Source: Stenotrophomonas sp. SAM-B (GTDB taxonomy: Bacteria; Pseudomonadota; Gammaproteobacteria; Xanthomonadales; Xanthomonadaceae). Taken from it: a stretch of 64,000 nt of DNA. This document shows, one piece after another, positions 18,384-27,145 of this stretch; positions within the stretch are counted from its first letter, which is position 1, and every line of letters begins with the position of its first letter. The DNA lies in NCBI RefSeq assembly GCF_013387485.1, contig NZ_JABBXB010000010.1, forward strand, positions 1 to 64,000, read 5' to 3'. The notes below the pieces were generated by a model. That model was not told the DNA's origin. It was given only the letters and a program-made list of their open reading frames with translations, and searched no databases. Both the position numbers and the translations under genes were made by a program.

Positions 18384-20402
18384 TTGAAGCCCTTGCCCAG
18401 CCTGCCCACTTCGACGTTGGAACGCGCCTCTTTCCTGGCTTCATCGCCGGATCCGGCCCTGTATCGCACGGTACTTGAACGCCTGAATGCGGGGTTCTGC
18501 ATCATCGAAGTGATCTTCGATGACGCGGGTGTCGGCGTGGATTACCGGTTCGTCGAGGTAAACGAGGCGTTTGCCCGTAACACCGGGCTCGACAACGCCT
18601 GTGGCCAGCGGATGAGCAGCCTGCAGCCCGGGCATGAGCAGGATTGGTACCGTGTCTATGGCGAGGTGGCACTGAGCGGCCAGGCCAGGCAGTTCGAGAT
18701 GGAAGCACGCGCCTTGAACCGGTGGTACTCGGTCGAGGCGGTCAGGGTGGGCGAGCCCGGCGAGCATCTGGTGGCCGTGGTGTTCTTCGACATCACCAAC
18801 CGCAAGCACATCGAAGTGGAGCTGGCCGAAAGCGAGGCGCGCTTCAGTGCGCTGGCCGATGGCCTGCCGATGCCGGTCTGGGTGCTGGATGAGCGTGGCC
18901 ATTCGCGCTTCGTCAACAGCGCCTTCAGTGAGTTCTTCGGCGGAGATGAGCAGCGCGTGCCGGATGATGTCTGGCGTGGGCTGGTGCATCCCGATGATGC
19001 CTCGGTGTTCGATTACGAACTGCAGGAAGCGCTGAAGTCGCAGCGCTCCATGCACGCGCTGGTCCGCGGCCGCCGCGCCGATGGCCAGTGGCGCTGGCTG
19101 GAAATGAATGCGCGTCCGCGCTTCTCGCGGATGGGCCGTTTCATCGGCCTTGCCGGCAGCAGTCCGGACGTGACCGAGCGCCGCGAGATCGAAATGGCGC
19201 GCGAGGAACTGCTGCAGTCCGAGCGTGCCGCACGCAGCGCTGCCGAAAACATGGCGCGCTTGAAGGATGAGTTCCTGGCCACGCTGTCGCACGAGCTGCG
19301 CACCCCGCTGACCACCATCCTGGGCTGGAGCGAACTGCTGCTGCAGCGCATCGACAACACCAGCCCGATGTACAAGGGACTGGGTGTGATCGCCAACAGT
19401 GCGATGGCGCAGAAACGCCTGATCTCGGACATGCTGGACCTGAGCAGCATGCTGCTGGGCAAGGTCCAGCTGGAAGTGGAGATGCTGGATCTGCGTGCGC
19501 AGCTGGAAGAAGCGATGCGCGCGCAGGAGCTGGTCGCCGAAGGCAAAGCGCTGTCGATGGAACTGGTGATGCCCGACGAGCCCTGCCTGGTGCTCGGCGA
19601 TGCCACGCGCCTGCAGCAGGTGCTGTGGAACCTGCTCTCCAACGCGATCAAGTTCACCCCCGCCGAAGGGCGCGTGATTCTGACACTGGCCGCCGACGGC
19701 GGGCAGTGGTCGATCACCGTGACCGATTCCGGCGACGGTATCGCACCGGAATTCCTGCGCCATCTGTTCAGCCGCTTCCGCCAGGCCGACGGCACCACCA
19801 CGCGCCGCCACGGCGGCTTGGGGCTGGGGCTGGCGATCGTGCAGCAGCTGGTCGAACTGCATGGCGGCGTGGTCGCGGCCAGCAGCGAGGGCCACGGGCA
19901 GGGGGCGAGCTTCAACGTGCGCCTGCCGCGCTATCAGCCACAGGCTGACGGTCGTCCGCTTCGCGAAGTGTTCAGTGGCCCGATCACCGAGCAGATCATC
20001 GAACCGTATCCGCTCAAGGGCCTGCACCTGCTGGCCGTGGAAGACCAGCCCGAAGTGCTGGAGTACCTGCGGCGGCTGCTGGAGGAACAGGGTGCCTCGG
20101 TCACCACGGCCTCCTCGGCCGGGGAAGCGCTGGCCCTGCTCAACGAGAACGGGCATGAGGGCATCGACGCGCTGCTGACCGACATCGGCATGCCGGGCAT
20201 GGATGGCTACGGGTTGGTCCGCACGCTGCGCGACAACATGGGGGTGGAACCCGACGCGCTGCCGGCCGTGGCGGTGACCGCGCTGGCGCGTGCCGACGAT
20301 CGCAAGCGCGCGCTCGCCTCGGGCTTCCAGGAACATGTGGCCAAGCCGTATTCGGTGGCCCAGCTGGTCGCCGCTGTGCGCGGCGTGCTTGGCGGGCGCT
20401 GA
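18384..20402 (+). CDS. Soluble hybrid histidine kinase (PAS-PAS-HisKA-HATPase-receiver)
   Basis: A 672-residue sensor without membrane segments. Two PAS domains (about 20-140 and 145-275) precede HisKA with the phospho-acceptor in ATLSHELRTPL (near 303), an HATPase domain with NLLSNAIKFTP and DSGDGIAPEF, and a C-terminal receiver with the Asp in LLTDIGMPGMDG. No separate response regulator is adjacent. No ATG lies near the beginning; TTG 18384, TTG 18393 or TTG 18417 are possible starts, so the exact N-terminus is uncertain. Confidence 0.88.
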   Translation: MKPLPSLPTSTLERASFLASSPDPALYRTVLERLNAGFCIIEVIFDDAGVGVDYRFVEVNEAFARNTGLDNACGQRMSSLQPGHEQDWYRVYGEVALSGQARQFEMEARALNRWYSVEAVRVGEPGEHLVAVVFFDITNRKHIEVELAESEARFSALADGLPMPVWVLDERGHSRFVNSAFSEFFGGDEQRVPDDVWRGLVHPDDASVFDYELQEALKSQRSMHALVRGRRADGQWRWLEMNARPRFSRMGRFIGLAGSSPDVTERREIEMAREELLQSERAARSAAENMARLKDEFLATLSHELRTPLTTILGWSELLLQRIDNTSPMYKGLGVIANSAMAQKRLISDMLDLSSMLLGKVQLEVEMLDLRAQLEEAMRAQELVAEGKALSMELVMPDEPCLVLGDATRLQQVLWNLLSNAIKFTPAEGRVILTLAADGGQWSITVTDSGDGIAPEFLRHLFSRFRQADGTTTRRHGGLGLGLAIVQQLVELHGGVVAASSEGHGQGASFNVRLPRYQPQADGRPLREVFSGPITEQIIEPYPLKGLHLLAVEDQPEVLEYLRRLLEEQGASVTTASSAGEALALLNENGHEGIDALLTDIGMPGMDGYGLVRTLRDNMGVEPDALPAVAVTALARADDRKRALASGFQEHVAKPYSVAQLVAAVRGVLGGR

Positions 20403-20469
20403 GCGTCCGCCGTTGGCGGTGTGTTGACGCCGCCACGGGCACACTGAGGCGTACGCCACAGGAGTTGCC

Positions 20470-20760
20470 ATGTCCCGTTACGCCCCCCGCATCCACACCG
20501 ATCCGGCCGCCATCGCGGCTCTGGAAGCGCTGCTGCCGCAGCTGCATGGCCAGACCCAGGTCGAACTCACGCTTGACGATGGCAGCCGCCTGCTCGGCAC
20601 CGTTGCCGTGCAGCCGACGCTGCAGCAGTACCGCGACGCCGAGGAGAACGAAGGCAGCAATGGCCAGCTGCGGCTGGACGATCTGGACACCCCGGTGCAG
20701 CAGCACGTGGTGTGGCTGGACCAGATCAAGGCCATCCGGCAGCTGCCCTACCGCGAGTGA
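20470..20760 (+). CDS. DUF3247 family small protein
   Basis: A 96-residue cytosolic protein starting MSRYAPRIHTDPAAI. The sequence VELTLDDGSRLLGTVAVQPT and the end WLDQIKAIRQLP fit DUF3247, a xanthomonad-enriched family predicted to form a small Sm-like barrel. Function is unknown. A GGAGTTGCC ribosome site precedes the ATG. Confidence 0.82.
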   Translation: MSRYAPRIHTDPAAIAALEALLPQLHGQTQVELTLDDGSRLLGTVAVQPTLQQYRDAEENEGSNGQLRLDDLDTPVQQHVVWLDQIKAIRQLPYRE

Positions 20761-20793
20761 TCGCGGTGGGCAGGCGCGCCGCCAGAGACGGGA

Positions 20794-21057
20794 TCAGTGG
20801 ATGAATTCGCTGGGTTCGGCCTCGAAACGGCGCGCGTAGGCCCGCTCATCGGCAATCCGGGCCACTTCTTCATCGGCCAGGTCCGGGGCGCCATAGACCG
20901 CATAGGCCACGCTGCCGTCGGCCGTTTTGCCGACCTGGTGGAGCCGGTAGCGCGAATGGCCGCCGCCAGTGTCTTCGGGGTAATGCACCGGTGGTTGGCT
21001 GCCCTCCATGTCCATCTCGCTGTTGTCGACTACGCCACCGACGAACAATGCACGCAT
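20794..21057 (-). CDS. Small conserved protein of unknown function
   Basis: An 87-residue protein starting MRALFVGGVVDNSEMDM and ending EAEPSEFIH. The segment YRLHQVGKTADGSVAYAVYG looks like a short beta-rich domain. There is no signal peptide. I do not recognise the family. The ATG at 21057 is preferred to an upstream start at 21087 because the hydrophobic FVGGVVDN start is better formed. Confidence 0.65.
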   Translation of the reverse strand: MRALFVGGVVDNSEMDMEGSQPPVHYPEDTGGGHSRYRLHQVGKTADGSVAYAVYGAPDLADEEVARIADERAYARRFEAEPSEFIH

Positions 21058-21199
21058 GAGCCATCTCCACGGGAAGTGAGGCTCCACCCTGCCGGTTTGG
21101 ATGTTGTCAGGGCATCAACAGGACGTTGAATAAACGCAAATCCGGGTGGGGCGGGGCGAACCGGTAGAATGGCGGCCTCTTTCAAGATGTGCCCCCCGC

Positions 21200-22321
21200 A
21201 TGGCTGCCCAGCACGACGCTCCCCTGGAAACCCTGTTCCTGCCGTTCGCCAGTGGCGTGCTGTCCTGGCCCGCCGGCCCCGTGCTGTTCCTGCGCGCCCG
21301 CGATGGCGCCCCGCTGCGCGAGCACGCCCAGCCGGCCCAGCTGGTCTGCGAGCAGAGCTTCCGCCCGTTCGCCGATGCGCTGGAAGCCAGTGGCTGGACG
21401 GTGCGCGACGAACAGCAGCTGGCCACCGATGCCACCCGCTACGCGGTGGTGCTGGTGCTGCCGCCGCGCCAGCGTGAGGAAGCCAAGGCCCTGTTCGCCC
21501 GCGCGCTGGCCCTGGCCGCCCCGGGCGGCATCGTGGTGGCCTGCCAGCACAACAACGAAGGGGCGCGCTCCGGCGAAGGCGACCTGCAGCAGCTGGCCGG
21601 CCTGGGTGGCAAGCTGACCAAGAACCACTGCCGCGCCTACTGGACCGCCCCGCTCAACGGCCAGCACGACGCCGCGCTGGCGCAGCGCTGGGCGTCGCTG
21701 GACGCGCCGCGCGCGATCCTGGGCGGCCGCTTCCAGAGCCGCCCGGGCATCTTCGCCTGGGACCGCATCGACCCGGCCTCGGCCCTGCTGGTCGAGCAGC
21801 TGCCGGCCGATCTGGCCGGCCGTGGCGCCGACCTGGGCGCCGGCTTCGGCTATCTGTCCGCCGAAGTGCTGGCGCGCTGCCCGAACGTGACTGCGCTGGA
21901 CCTGTACGAGGCCGAAGGCCGCGCGCTGGCGCTGGCCCGCGAGAACCTCGGCGCGCTCGGCAAGCCGGCGGCGCTGGCCTACCACTGGCAGGACGTCACC
22001 GCCGGGATCGACGGCGAGTACGACTTCATCGTGACCAACCCGCCGTTCCACACCCCGTCCCGCGCCGACCGTCCCGACATCGGCCAGCGCTTCATCGCCG
22101 TGGCCGCGCAGGCGCTGCGCCCGGGCGGCCGGATGTGGCTGGTGGCCAACCGCCACCTGCCGTACGAGCAGATCCTCAACGAGAGCTTCGGCCAGGTCCG
22201 CGTGGCCGCCGAGCGCGATGGCTTCAAGCTGATCGAAGCGACCAAGGCCAGCAAGAACGCCACGCCGGTCCGGACGCCGCGCAGCACCGAGCCGAAGTGG
22301 GGCCGCGGAGGCCGCGCATGA
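21200..22321 (+). CDS. rsmC: Class I SAM methyltransferase, RsmC-like 16S rRNA m2G1207 methyltransferase
   Basis: A 373-residue protein of the RsmC/RlmG type: a degenerate N-terminal methyltransferase-like half and a catalytic C-terminal half with DLGAGFGYLSAEV (SAM motif I) and the target-base motif NPPFHTP. RsmC methylates N2 of G1207 in the small ribosomal subunit. It is slightly longer than the E. coli protein. It overlaps the pseudouridine synthase gene by 4 bases (ATGA), so it heads a three-gene operon of RNA-modification character. Confidence 0.88.
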   Translation: MAAQHDAPLETLFLPFASGVLSWPAGPVLFLRARDGAPLREHAQPAQLVCEQSFRPFADALEASGWTVRDEQQLATDATRYAVVLVLPPRQREEAKALFARALALAAPGGIVVACQHNNEGARSGEGDLQQLAGLGGKLTKNHCRAYWTAPLNGQHDAALAQRWASLDAPRAILGGRFQSRPGIFAWDRIDPASALLVEQLPADLAGRGADLGAGFGYLSAEVLARCPNVTALDLYEAEGRALALARENLGALGKPAALAYHWQDVTAGIDGEYDFIVTNPPFHTPSRADRPDIGQRFIAVAAQALRPGGRMWLVANRHLPYEQILNESFGQVRVAAERDGFKLIEATKASKNATPVRTPRSTEPKWGRGGRA

Positions 22322-23022
22322 AGCTGGTCAAGCTGTTGGCCAACCTCGGCTATGGCAGCCGCAAGCAGGTGCAGGGGATGTTCCGCGCCGGCCTGATCAC
22401 CGATGCCGAGGGCGAGGTGCTGTACGCCGACGACGCGGTCGCGCATGAGGCGATCCGGGTCGAGGGCGAGCCGCTGGACCCGCCGCAGGGCCTGACCCTG
22501 CTGCTGCACAAACCGCGCGGCTATACCTGCTCGACCAAGGACAAGGGCCGGCTGATCTACGACCTGCTGCCGCCGCGCTATCGCGACCGTGCGCCGGTGC
22601 TGTCCTCGGTGGGGCGGCTGGACCGCGATACCAGCGGGATGCTGCTGATGACCGACGACGGCGCGCTGCTGCACCGGATCGTGTCGCCGAAGTCGCGCCT
22701 GGACAAGGCCTACGAGGTCACCCTGGCCGAAGACCTGCGCGGCGATGAAACCGCGCGCTTCGCCAGCGGCACGCTGCTGCTGGAATCGGATGACAAGCCG
22801 CTGCTGCCGGCCGAGCTGCACGTCAACGGGCCGCGCCAGGCGCAGCTGGTGCTGCATGAAGGCCGCTACCACCAGGCCCGCCGCATGTTCGCGGCGGTCG
22901 GCAACCACGTCGAGGCACTGCATCGCAGCCGCATCGGCGGGCTGTCGCTCGGCGGGCTGCCGGAAGGCGAGTGGCGCATGCTGGATGCGGCCGATCTCGA
23001 GACGCTGTTCAACGTCCCATGA
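22318..23022 (+). CDS. rsuA: 16S rRNA pseudouridine synthase, RsuA family
   Basis: A 234-residue enzyme with an N-terminal S4-like domain (LVKLLANLGYGSRKQVQGM) and the catalytic Asp in GRLDRDTSGMLL, then KAYEVTL and EGRYHQARRMF typical of RsuA/RluB/E/F. RsuA makes pseudouridine 516 in 16S rRNA; specificity is assumed from similarity. It overlaps both neighbours by ATGA. Confidence 0.88.
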   Translation: MKLVKLLANLGYGSRKQVQGMFRAGLITDAEGEVLYADDAVAHEAIRVEGEPLDPPQGLTLLLHKPRGYTCSTKDKGRLIYDLLPPRYRDRAPVLSSVGRLDRDTSGMLLMTDDGALLHRIVSPKSRLDKAYEVTLAEDLRGDETARFASGTLLLESDDKPLLPAELHVNGPRQAQLVLHEGRYHQARRMFAAVGNHVEALHRSRIGGLSLGGLPEGEWRMLDAADLETLFNVP

Positions 23023-23711
23023 CCGCCTTCGCCGCGCTGCCATTCCTGCCTGACGCCGTCATCTTCGACATGGACGGCCTGATGATCGACAGCGAGCGGG
23101 TCTCGGTCGCGTGCTGGTCGCAGGCGGCGCAGGAACTGGCGCTGCCGTTCCCGGAGGGGTTCTGGCTGCGCATGGTGGGCCTGGGCGATCGCGATTGCGA
23201 ACGCCTGCTGCTGCAGACGGTGAATGCCGCGCAGGTCGCTGCGCTGTTCGCGCGCTGTCATGACCTGTACGAGGCGCGTACGCAGCAGGGGCTGCCGCTG
23301 CGTCCGGGCATCGTGGAGATCCTGCAGCTGCTGCACGAACACGGCATTCCGCGTGCGGTGGCGACCTCGACGCGGCAGCCGCGTGCCTCGCGCAAGCTGG
23401 CGGCGGCCGGGCTGCTGCCGTTCTTCGAGGTGGTGGTGACCAGCAGCGACGTGTCGCATCCCAAGCCGGCCCCGGATATCTACCTGCTGGCGGCGCAGAA
23501 GCTGGGCAAGGACCCGGCGCGCTGCCTGGCGCTGGAGGATTCCCCCGCCGGCATCCGCGCGGCGGTGGGGGCGGGCATGACCGCGATCCAGGTGCCGGAC
23601 CTGGTGCATCCGGACGAGGAACTGCGCGCGCTGGGGCATCGCATCGTCGATTCGTTGCTGGATGCGCGGCAGTTGCTGGTGCCGTTGTTGCCGGTGACCG
23701 GCGCGCGGTAA
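23019..23711 (+). CDS. HAD superfamily phosphatase (beta-phosphoglucomutase-like)
   Basis: A 230-residue HAD enzyme. Motif I is IFDMDGLMID with Asp nucleophile and acid/base, motif II is in VATSTRQPR, motif III is the Lys in SHPKPAPDIYL, and motif IV is ALEDSPAGI. The cap region and DSE following motif I fit the sugar-phosphate phosphatase/phosphomutase group. It is the last gene of the operon with rsmC and rsuA. Confidence 0.88.
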   Translation: MTAFAALPFLPDAVIFDMDGLMIDSERVSVACWSQAAQELALPFPEGFWLRMVGLGDRDCERLLLQTVNAAQVAALFARCHDLYEARTQQGLPLRPGIVEILQLLHEHGIPRAVATSTRQPRASRKLAAAGLLPFFEVVVTSSDVSHPKPAPDIYLLAAQKLGKDPARCLALEDSPAGIRAAVGAGMTAIQVPDLVHPDEELRALGHRIVDSLLDARQLLVPLLPVTGAR

Positions 23712-23760
23712 CGTCCCGCAGGGTTCGGCTCGCCGGCACACCGGCATTGATCGGGTTCAC

Positions 23761-23797
23761 CACGAAAAAGCCCGGCACATGGCCGGGCTTTTTCGTG
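23761..23797. terminator. Bidirectional terminator
   Basis: A perfect 16-base stem (CACGAAAAAGCCCGGC with its complement) around a 5-base loop, with A-rich and T-rich flanks, between the convergent HAD and fabB genes. Confidence 0.92.
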
Positions 23798-23813
23798 TAC
23801 GTCGCAGCTGCGA

Positions 23814-25022
23814 TCAGATCCGACTGAACACCAGCGCCGCATTCGTGCCGCCAAAGCCGAAGCTGTTGGACATCACCGTGTTCAGCTGTGCCGGCTGGGT
23901 CTGCTGCACGATCGGGAAGCCTTCCACCAGCGGGTCCAGCTCGCCGATGTTGGCCGAGCCGGCGATGAAGCCGTCGCGCATCATCAGCAGGCAGTAGATC
24001 GCTTCGTGCACGCTTGCCGCGCCCAGCGAGTGGCCGGACAGCGCCTTGGTCGAGGACAGCGGCGGAATGCTCTCGCCGAACACTTCACGGACGGCCTTCA
24101 GCTCGGTGACGTCGCCCAGCGGGGTCGAGGTGCCGTGCGTGTTGAGGTAGTCGATCGGGGCGGTGATGTGCTCCATCGCCATGTTCATGCAGCGCACCGC
24201 GCCTTCACCGGACGGGGCGACCATGTCGGCACCATCGGAGGTGACACCGTAGCCGACCAGCTCGGCATAGATGCGCGCACCACGGGCCACGGCGTGGTCG
24301 TAGTCTTCCAGCACCAGCATGCCGCCGCCACCGGCGATGACGAAGCCGTCGCGGTCCTTGTCGTACGGGCGCGAGGCCGAGGCGGGGGTCTCGTTGAAAC
24401 GGGTCGACAGCGCGCCCATCGCATCGAACATCACGCTCATCGACCAGTGCAGGTCTTCACCGCCACCGGCGAACATCACGTCCTGCGCGCCATGACGGAT
24501 CAGGTCCGCGGCGGCGCCGATGCAATGCGCCGAGGTGGCGCAGGCGGCCGACAGCGAGTAGCTCAGGCCCTTGATCTGGAACGCGGTGGCCAGGCAGGCC
24601 GATACCGTGGAGCACATCGTGCGCGGCACCATGTACGGGCCGACCTTGCGCACGCCACGCGCACGCAGAATGTCGGCCGATTCCACCTGCCACTGGCTGG
24701 AGCCACCGCCGGAGCCGGCGATCAGGCCGGTACGCGGATTGGCGACCTGTGCTTCATCCAGGCCGGCGTCGGCGATGGCGTCGCGCATGGCGATGTAGGC
24801 GTAGGCCGAGGCATCGCTCATGAAGCGCTTCACCTTGCGGTCGATCTGCGCGTCCAGGTCCAGCTCGATGTTGCCGCCCACGTGGCTGCGCAGGCCGGCT
24901 TCGGCGTGATCGGGCAGGTGGCGGATGCCGGCGCGGCCTTCACGCAGTGCCGAGGACACGGTGTCCAGATCGTTGCCCAGGCACGAAGTGATGCCCATTC
25001 CGGTAATGACGACGCGACGCAT
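23814..25022 (-). CDS. fabB: 3-oxoacyl-ACP synthase I
   Basis: A 402-residue condensing enzyme that elongates acyl-ACPs and is required for unsaturated fatty acid synthesis. The Cys-His-His triad is present in ACATSA, NTHGTST and SGHSLGAA, with the C-terminal [14 protein letters not shown] loop. Its ATG overlaps the fabA stop by one base (TGATG), so the pair is translationally coupled. Confidence 0.96.
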   Translation of the reverse strand: MRRVVITGMGITSCLGNDLDTVSSALREGRAGIRHLPDHAEAGLRSHVGGNIELDLDAQIDRKVKRFMSDASAYAYIAMRDAIADAGLDEAQVANPRTGLIAGSGGGSSQWQVESADILRARGVRKVGPYMVPRTMCSTVSACLATAFQIKGLSYSLSAACATSAHCIGAAADLIRHGAQDVMFAGGGEDLHWSMSVMFDAMGALSTRFNETPASASRPYDKDRDGFVIAGGGGMLVLEDYDHAVARGARIYAELVGYGVTSDGADMVAPSGEGAVRCMNMAMEHITAPIDYLNTHGTSTPLGDVTELKAVREVFGESIPPLSSTKALSGHSLGAASVHEAIYCLLMMRDGFIAGSANIGELDPLVEGFPIVQQTQPAQLNTVMSNSFGFGGTNAALVFSRI

Positions 25023-25537
25023 CAGAAGTTCTCAGTGGAAGTGAACAGACCTACACGCAGGTCCTTGGCAGAATAGATTTCGCGACCGTCCACCAGCATG
25101 CGGGCATCGGACTGTGCCATCACCAGCTTGCGGTTGATGACGCGCGAGATGTCGATTTCGTAGGTGACGCGCTTGGCGCTCGGCAGCACCTGGCCGGTGA
25201 ATTTGACTTCGCCGCAGCCCAGGGCGCGGCCACGGCCGGGCGCACCGATCCAGGTCAGGAAGAAGCCGGTCAGCTGCCACATGGCATCCAGGCCGAGGCA
25301 GCCGGGCATGACCGGGTCGCCGAGGAAGTGACAGTCGAAGAACCACAGGTCAGGGCGGATATCCAGTTCCGCGCGTACCATGCCTTTGCCATGGGGACCG
25401 CCGTCCTCGCGGATGTCGGTGATGCGATCGAACATCAGCATCGGATCGTTGGGCAGGCGGCCGCTGCCCGGGCCGAACAGTTCACCGCGGGCGCTGGCCA
25501 GCAGCTGGTCGCGCGAGAACGCGTTGAGACGAGTCAT
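25022..25537 (-). CDS. fabA: 3-hydroxydecanoyl-ACP dehydratase/isomerase
   Basis: A 171-residue enzyme that dehydrates 3-hydroxydecanoyl-ACP and isomerises the product to cis-3-decenoyl-ACP, the branch point to unsaturated fatty acids. The catalytic His is in [11 protein letters not shown] and the Asp in CLGLDAMW. Length matches E. coli FabA. It heads the fabA-fabB operon and is divergent from dinB. Confidence 0.96.
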   Translation of the reverse strand: MTRLNAFSRDQLLASARGELFGPGSGRLPNDPMLMFDRITDIREDGGPHGKGMVRAELDIRPDLWFFDCHFLGDPVMPGCLGLDAMWQLTGFFLTWIGAPGRGRALGCGEVKFTGQVLPSAKRVTYEIDISRVINRKLVMAQSDARMLVDGREIYSAKDLRVGLFTSTENF

Positions 25538-25756
25538 GGAAAACGCAATCCTGAAGAAGTTGTCATCGGGGTGAGCCGACCACAGGTCGACTGCTCTTGC
25601 ATGAAGCAAGTGCTCAAGAGTGCATGAGAAAAAGTGATTCAATCAAACGTTTTAACCGTACGCCGCCGTAGTGTTTTCAGGTTCAAAAACGCATGTCGTT
25701 GTTATCCAACAACCATACTGCGGCGTGTGGCTGTAATCTTGTTCATCTGAATCCGA
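25538..25756. promoter_or_regulatory. fabA/dinB divergent control region with palindrome
   Basis: This 219-base region is markedly AT-richer than its surroundings between about 25625 and 25745. It contains a perfect inverted repeat GTTGTT-ATCC-AACAAC at 25698-25713 and the shorter palindrome AAACGTTT near 25648. Either could be an operator for fabA or dinB. Neither matches the LexA or FabR consensus that I know. Confidence 0.45.
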
Positions 25757-26851
25757 GTGCCGACGCCCGTGTCCCGCCCCCGCAAGATCATTCACGTCGA
25801 CATGGACGCGTTCTACGCGTCCGTGGAGCAGCGTGACGACCCTTCCTTGCGGGGCAAGCCGGTGGTGGTGGCGTGGCGGGGAATGCGCTCGGTCGTCTGC
25901 GCGGCGTCTTACGAGGCACGGGTGTTCGGGGTGCGTTCGGCGATGCCGGCGGTGCGTGCGGAGCGGCTGTGCCCGGATGCGGTATTCGTGCCGCCGGATT
26001 TCGTGCGCTACAAGGCGGTCTCACGCCAGGTGCGCGAGATTTTCCTGCGGCATACGGACCTGGTGGAGCCGCTGTCGCTGGATGAGGCGTATCTGGATGT
26101 GACCGAGCACAAGGGCGGGATGACGGTGGCGACGGAGATCGCGCAGATCATCCGTGCGCAGATCCGCGAGGAGACGCAGTTGACGGCCTCGGCGGGGATC
26201 GCGCCGAACAAGTTCCTGGCGAAGATCGCGTCGGATTGGCGCAAGCCGGATGGTCAGTTCGTGGTGCCGCCGCATCGCATCGAGCAGTTCCTGACGCCAT
26301 TGCCGGTGAACCGTGTGCCGGGCGTGGGCAAGGTGATGGCGGCGAAGCTGGCGGAGCTGGGCGTGGCGACGGTGGGCGATCTGCGTACGGTGCCGCTGGA
26401 GGAACTGGAGGCGCGGTTCGGGACGTTCGGGGCACGGTTGTTCAATCGTGCGCGGGGCGTGGATGAGCGGCCGGTGGAGCCGGATCAGCCGGTGCAGTCG
26501 ATTTCGTCGGAGGATACGTTCGCGGAGGATCTGCTGCTGGAGGATCTGGCGCCGGCGATCGTGCAGTTGGCGGAGAAGACCTGGCAGGCGACGCGGAAGA
26601 CGGACCGGGTGGGGCACACGGTGGTGTTGAAGTTGAAGACGTCGCAGTTCCGGATCATTACGCGCAGTTTTACGCCGGAGTCGCCGCCGGATTCGTTGGA
26701 GGAGTTGCGGGAGATTGCGTTGGGGTTGCGGGCGCGGGTGGAGTTGCCGTTGGAGACGCGGTATCGGTTGGGGGGGGGGGGGTTGGGGGGCTTCCGGGAG
26801 CGGGAGATGGTGCGCCAGCCGGGGTTGTTTGATCACCTTGGTGATGTGTAG
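25757..26851 (+). CDS. dinB: DNA polymerase IV
   Basis: A 364-residue Y-family translesion polymerase. Catalytic acids are in HVDMDAFYASVE and SLDEAYLDVT; the helix-hairpin-helix region (VNRVPGVGKVMAAKLAELG) and little-finger domain follow. The C-terminus ends QPGLFDHLGDV, a plausible sliding-clamp-binding motif. The start is GTG 25757 or GTG 25769. A run of 13 G (26770-26782) encodes the Gly stretch near residue 340, where homologues usually have a LVGVGLxGF-like sequence. Codons are strongly G-ending, unlike neighbouring genes, and more so toward the 3' end. Confidence 0.92.
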   Translation: MPTPVSRPRKIIHVDMDAFYASVEQRDDPSLRGKPVVVAWRGMRSVVCAASYEARVFGVRSAMPAVRAERLCPDAVFVPPDFVRYKAVSRQVREIFLRHTDLVEPLSLDEAYLDVTEHKGGMTVATEIAQIIRAQIREETQLTASAGIAPNKFLAKIASDWRKPDGQFVVPPHRIEQFLTPLPVNRVPGVGKVMAAKLAELGVATVGDLRTVPLEELEARFGTFGARLFNRARGVDERPVEPDQPVQSISSEDTFAEDLLLEDLAPAIVQLAEKTWQATRKTDRVGHTVVLKLKTSQFRIITRSFTPESPPDSLEELREIALGLRARVELPLETRYRLGGGGLGGFREREMVRQPGLFDHLGDV

Positions 26852-26978
26852 CTGGGCGGTATTCGTCCGTGTTTTTTGCCGTGTTTCTTGAGCTGTCTAA
26901 GTGTTGACGGCAACGGCGACAGCAACATCAAGATCAAGATCAACTGCTAAGGCGCTGGTATCTGCGTGGTGAGGGCTT

Positions 26979-27086
26979 GGGACGACGCGGGTGGGGTATC
27001 GGGACCCGCCGCAAGTACGTCCATGTAGGCTCGTGTGTTGCCATCCATGGCAACACACGGTCCCGATACCCCACCCGCGCCGTCCC
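26979..27086. repeat. Large nested palindrome, copy 2 of dispersed repeat
   Basis: The outer arms 26979-27006 and 27059-27086 are 28 bases each and match at 27 positions as reverse complements. Inside is a second perfect hairpin, GTGTGTTGCCAT-CC-ATGGCAACACAC. Bases 26989-27034 match 12-57 in opposite orientation (43/46). It fills the 294-base gap between the convergent dinB and MBL genes, where no gene is seen. Confidence 0.85.
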
Positions 27087-27145
27087 TCCGACACTGGGTC
27101 GGTGCGCATGGAAAATCGACATCGCTTTGCCTTACGTCCGCATCG

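Noticed and set aside
25538..25756. LexA box before dinB
   Set aside because: No sequence close to the LexA motifs known from xanthomonads was seen; the palindrome present is different.
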